Assembly (NCBI GenBank): GCA_024763435.1
Contig: JANTFN010000076.1
Coordinates: forward strand, 1 to 7,745
Origin: Thermodesulfobacteriota bacterium
GTDB taxonomy: Bacteria; Desulfobacterota; S145-22
Length of the DNA: 7,745 nt
Reading direction: 5' to 3'
Shown here: in pieces, positions 6,405-7,745 of the stretch
How the letters are laid out: each line of letters opens with the position of its first letter
How positions within the stretch are numbered: the first letter of the stretch is position 1
Notes under the pieces: generated by a model
What the model saw: only the letters and a program-made list of their open reading frames with translations
Database searches by the model: none
Told to the model about the DNA's origin: nothing
Program-made: the position numbers and the translations under genes

Positions 6405-7383
6405 CACCCGCCAGAATTTTATGGTCGAGAGTTGATAAAGGCAGTGACGCTATCTCGTCCGGCGATGCGAATTTTCCGCCCCCCAGGGAGTCAATTCCGT
6501 CTGTCTGTTTCAAATCCATGACGACGGGAATAACCGTGATTCGGAAATGGGTATAGGCGTGACGGACCGCTTCAAGCCTTATCCCGTCCCGGGAAAACAT
6601 TCCCCTGATTTTTCCCGCGTCTACCAGGGGAATGCCCCATAACCCGCCCAGCATTTCACCTTCGGAACGTTTCTTTAAAAAAACCCTGCTGCCATCAAGG
6701 AGGACAATCCCCTCCTTTTTAACATGTGGGACCTTCTTTTTCTCCCGGGGGATGGGATACCTCATCACCGCGTTCTTTTGATACGCCCCGCAGGAATTCA
6801 GAAAGGGGCAATCGCGGCATGACGGATCTCGGGACGTGCAGCACAAGGCCCCGAGCTCCATAAGTGCCTCGTTGAGTTGCCCCGCCTTCCCCGGCCTGAA
6901 AAGCGGCTTCAGCAAATGCAGGGCGATTTCCCTTGTCATTTCCTCGCCAACCGCAAACAGCCTTGCCGCTACACGCTTGATATTCCCATCCACGGCAATG
7001 ACATCTTCTCCAAAGGCAAGCGAAGCGATGGCGGCGGCGGTATACGGCCCGATCCCCGGCAGGGTTTGCAGGGCCTTTGATGTCCGCGGCAACCTTCCCC
7101 CCTGCGTTTTAATCAGGATATGGGCCGCCCGATAAAGATTCCGCGCGCGGCTGTAATAGCCCAGCCCCTCCCATGCCTTCAGAACCTCCTCCTGCGATGC
7201 CTGTGAAAGTGCCGGGATATCCGGAAATTTACCCATCCACCGGTTAAAGTAATCCACCACCGTCGCGACCTGCGTCTGCTGGAGCATAATCTCCGAAATC
7301 CAGACGTGATAGGGATTTCTCGGTTCTTTACGCCAGGGCAGCGTCCGCCTGTTTTCGGCAAACCACTGAAGCAGCCCTTCCAT
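6352..7383 (-). CDS. mutY: A/G-specific adenine glycosylase MutY
   Basis: This enzyme removes adenine mispaired with 8-oxoguanine, preventing G:C to T:A mutations. At 343 aa it is of normal length. It begins with the usual LLQWFAENRRTLPWR. The catalytic glutamate is Glu31 in ISEIMLQQTQV, the helix-hairpin-helix is LPGIGPYTAAAI (108-119), and the catalytic aspartate is Asp132 in VDGNIKR. The [4Fe-4S] cluster ligands are Cys182, Cys189, Cys192 and Cys198, with the canonical 6-2-5 spacing. A C-terminal MutT-like domain for 8-oxoguanine recognition runs from about 223 to 325 and includes HAYTHF (275-280). Only ATG 7383 suits the family N-terminus, yet it has no Shine-Dalgarno. The gene lies 17 bp after pyk and may depend on coupling to it. 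Residues 327-343 are encoded opposite the end of recQ. Confidence 0.96.
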   Translation of the reverse strand: MEGLLQWFAENRRTLPWRKEPRNPYHVWISEIMLQQTQVATVVDYFNRWMGKFPDIPALSQASQEEVLKAWEGLGYYSRARNLYRAAHILIKTQGGRLPRTSKALQTLPGIGPYTAAAIASLAFGEDVIAVDGNIKRVAARLFAVGEEMTREIALHLLKPLFRPGKAGQLNEALMELGALCCTSRDPSCRDCPFLNSCGAYQKNAVMRYPIPREKKKVPHVKKEGIVLLDGSRVFLKKRSEGEMLGGLWGIPLVDAGKIRGMFSRDGIRLEAVRHAYTHFRITVIPVVMDLKQTDGIDSLGGGKFASPDEIASLPLSTLDHKILAGVRNCSVRREKYCRSASV

Positions 7384-7400
7384 ATCGCTAACGGAGGGTA

Positions 7401-7745
7401 TCAGGCCTTTTCCCCGATCCGGTGCAGGGTTACCATGTTGGTCGTTTTCTGCCGTCCAAGTGGCGCGCCGGAAATGATAACAATGGTATCCCCACTGTCT
7501 GCCAGCCCGTTGGATACGAGGATGTGTTCAACCTTTTTCATCATTTCATCCAGGGAGTGAAGCGCCCCGATTTTAACCGTTTGAACACCCCAGTTCAGAA
7601 GTAGCCTTCTTCGGACGGATTCGCTGGAGGTAAAGGCGACAATGGGAACAAAGGGGCGATATTTAGAGGCAAGGGTCGCGGTAAATCCCGATTTTGTGAA
7701 CGCGATAATCGCCCGTGCCTTCAGGTTGTGTGCCGCCTCACAGGC
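7401..7745 (-). CDS. pyk: Pyruvate kinase, C-terminal part (gene runs off the right edge)
   Basis: Reading the minus strand from the window edge gives 114 residues ending in TGA at 7403-7401. The 5' part of the gene lies outside. The fragment is the pyruvate kinase C-terminal (allosteric) domain: ACEAAHNLKARAII, TKSGFTATLASKYRP, then PIVAFTSSESVRRRLLLNWGV, an acidic helix DEMMKKVEHIL, GDTIVIISGAPLG and the typical end TTNMVTLHRIG. The enzyme converts phosphoenolpyruvate and ADP to pyruvate and ATP in the cytoplasm. The active-site barrel is not visible here, so catalytic residues cannot be checked. There is no frameshift in the visible part. mutY follows 17 bp downstream on the same strand with no terminator between, so the two are probably co-transcribed. 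Confidence 0.93.
   Translation of the reverse strand, partial: ACEAAHNLKARAIIAFTKSGFTATLASKYRPFVPIVAFTSSESVRRRLLLNWGVQTVKIGALHSLDEMMKKVEHILVSNGLADSGDTIVIISGAPLGRQKTTNMVTLHRIGEKA

Overview
This is a 7.7 kb stretch of bacterial chromosome with compact coding, moderate GC content and no mobile elements, tRNA/rRNA genes or CRISPR repeats. The organism looks like an anaerobic Deltaproteobacterium (Desulfobacterota, perhaps of the Syntrophus/Smithella type). That guess rests on a tungstate/molybdate-type (Wtp) transporter, the style of the Hsp20 N-terminus and the general protein flavour. It is an inference, not a proof.

Layout from left to right: (1) Positions 21-1845, minus strand: a two-gene operon, a WtpB-type permease followed by its ATPase WtpC, overlapping by 8 bp. 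No oxyanion-binding protein gene is present upstream of them. (2) Positions 1985-2437, plus strand: a small heat-shock protein (Hsp20) with a very strong Shine-Dalgarno, transcribed divergently from the transporter. (3) A perfect 11-bp hairpin at 2462-2489 lies between hsp20 and the convergent gene that follows, and probably terminates both. (4) Positions 2546-3133, minus strand: a DJ-1/PfpI-family protein close in sequence to the plant DJ-1D domain. (5) Positions 3309-6404, plus strand: an MFS transporter and a full-length RecQ helicase, 21 bp apart and probably co-transcribed. (6) Positions 6352-7745, minus strand: the C-terminal end of pyruvate kinase (running off the right edge), followed 17 bp later by the adenine glycosylase MutY. 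MutY converges on RecQ, and the two coding regions overlap tail to tail by 53 bp.

The genes do not form one pathway. There is a metal-oxyanion uptake module, two protein/metabolite stress genes (hsp20 and DJ-1), a transporter of unknown substrate, two DNA-maintenance genes (recQ and mutY) and a glycolytic gene. I found no convincing undescribed system. The points most worth a second look are the recQ/mutY overlap, the missing binding protein of the Wtp transporter, the weak translation signals of mutY and wtpB, and an operator-like inverted repeat over the predicted DJ-1 promoter.
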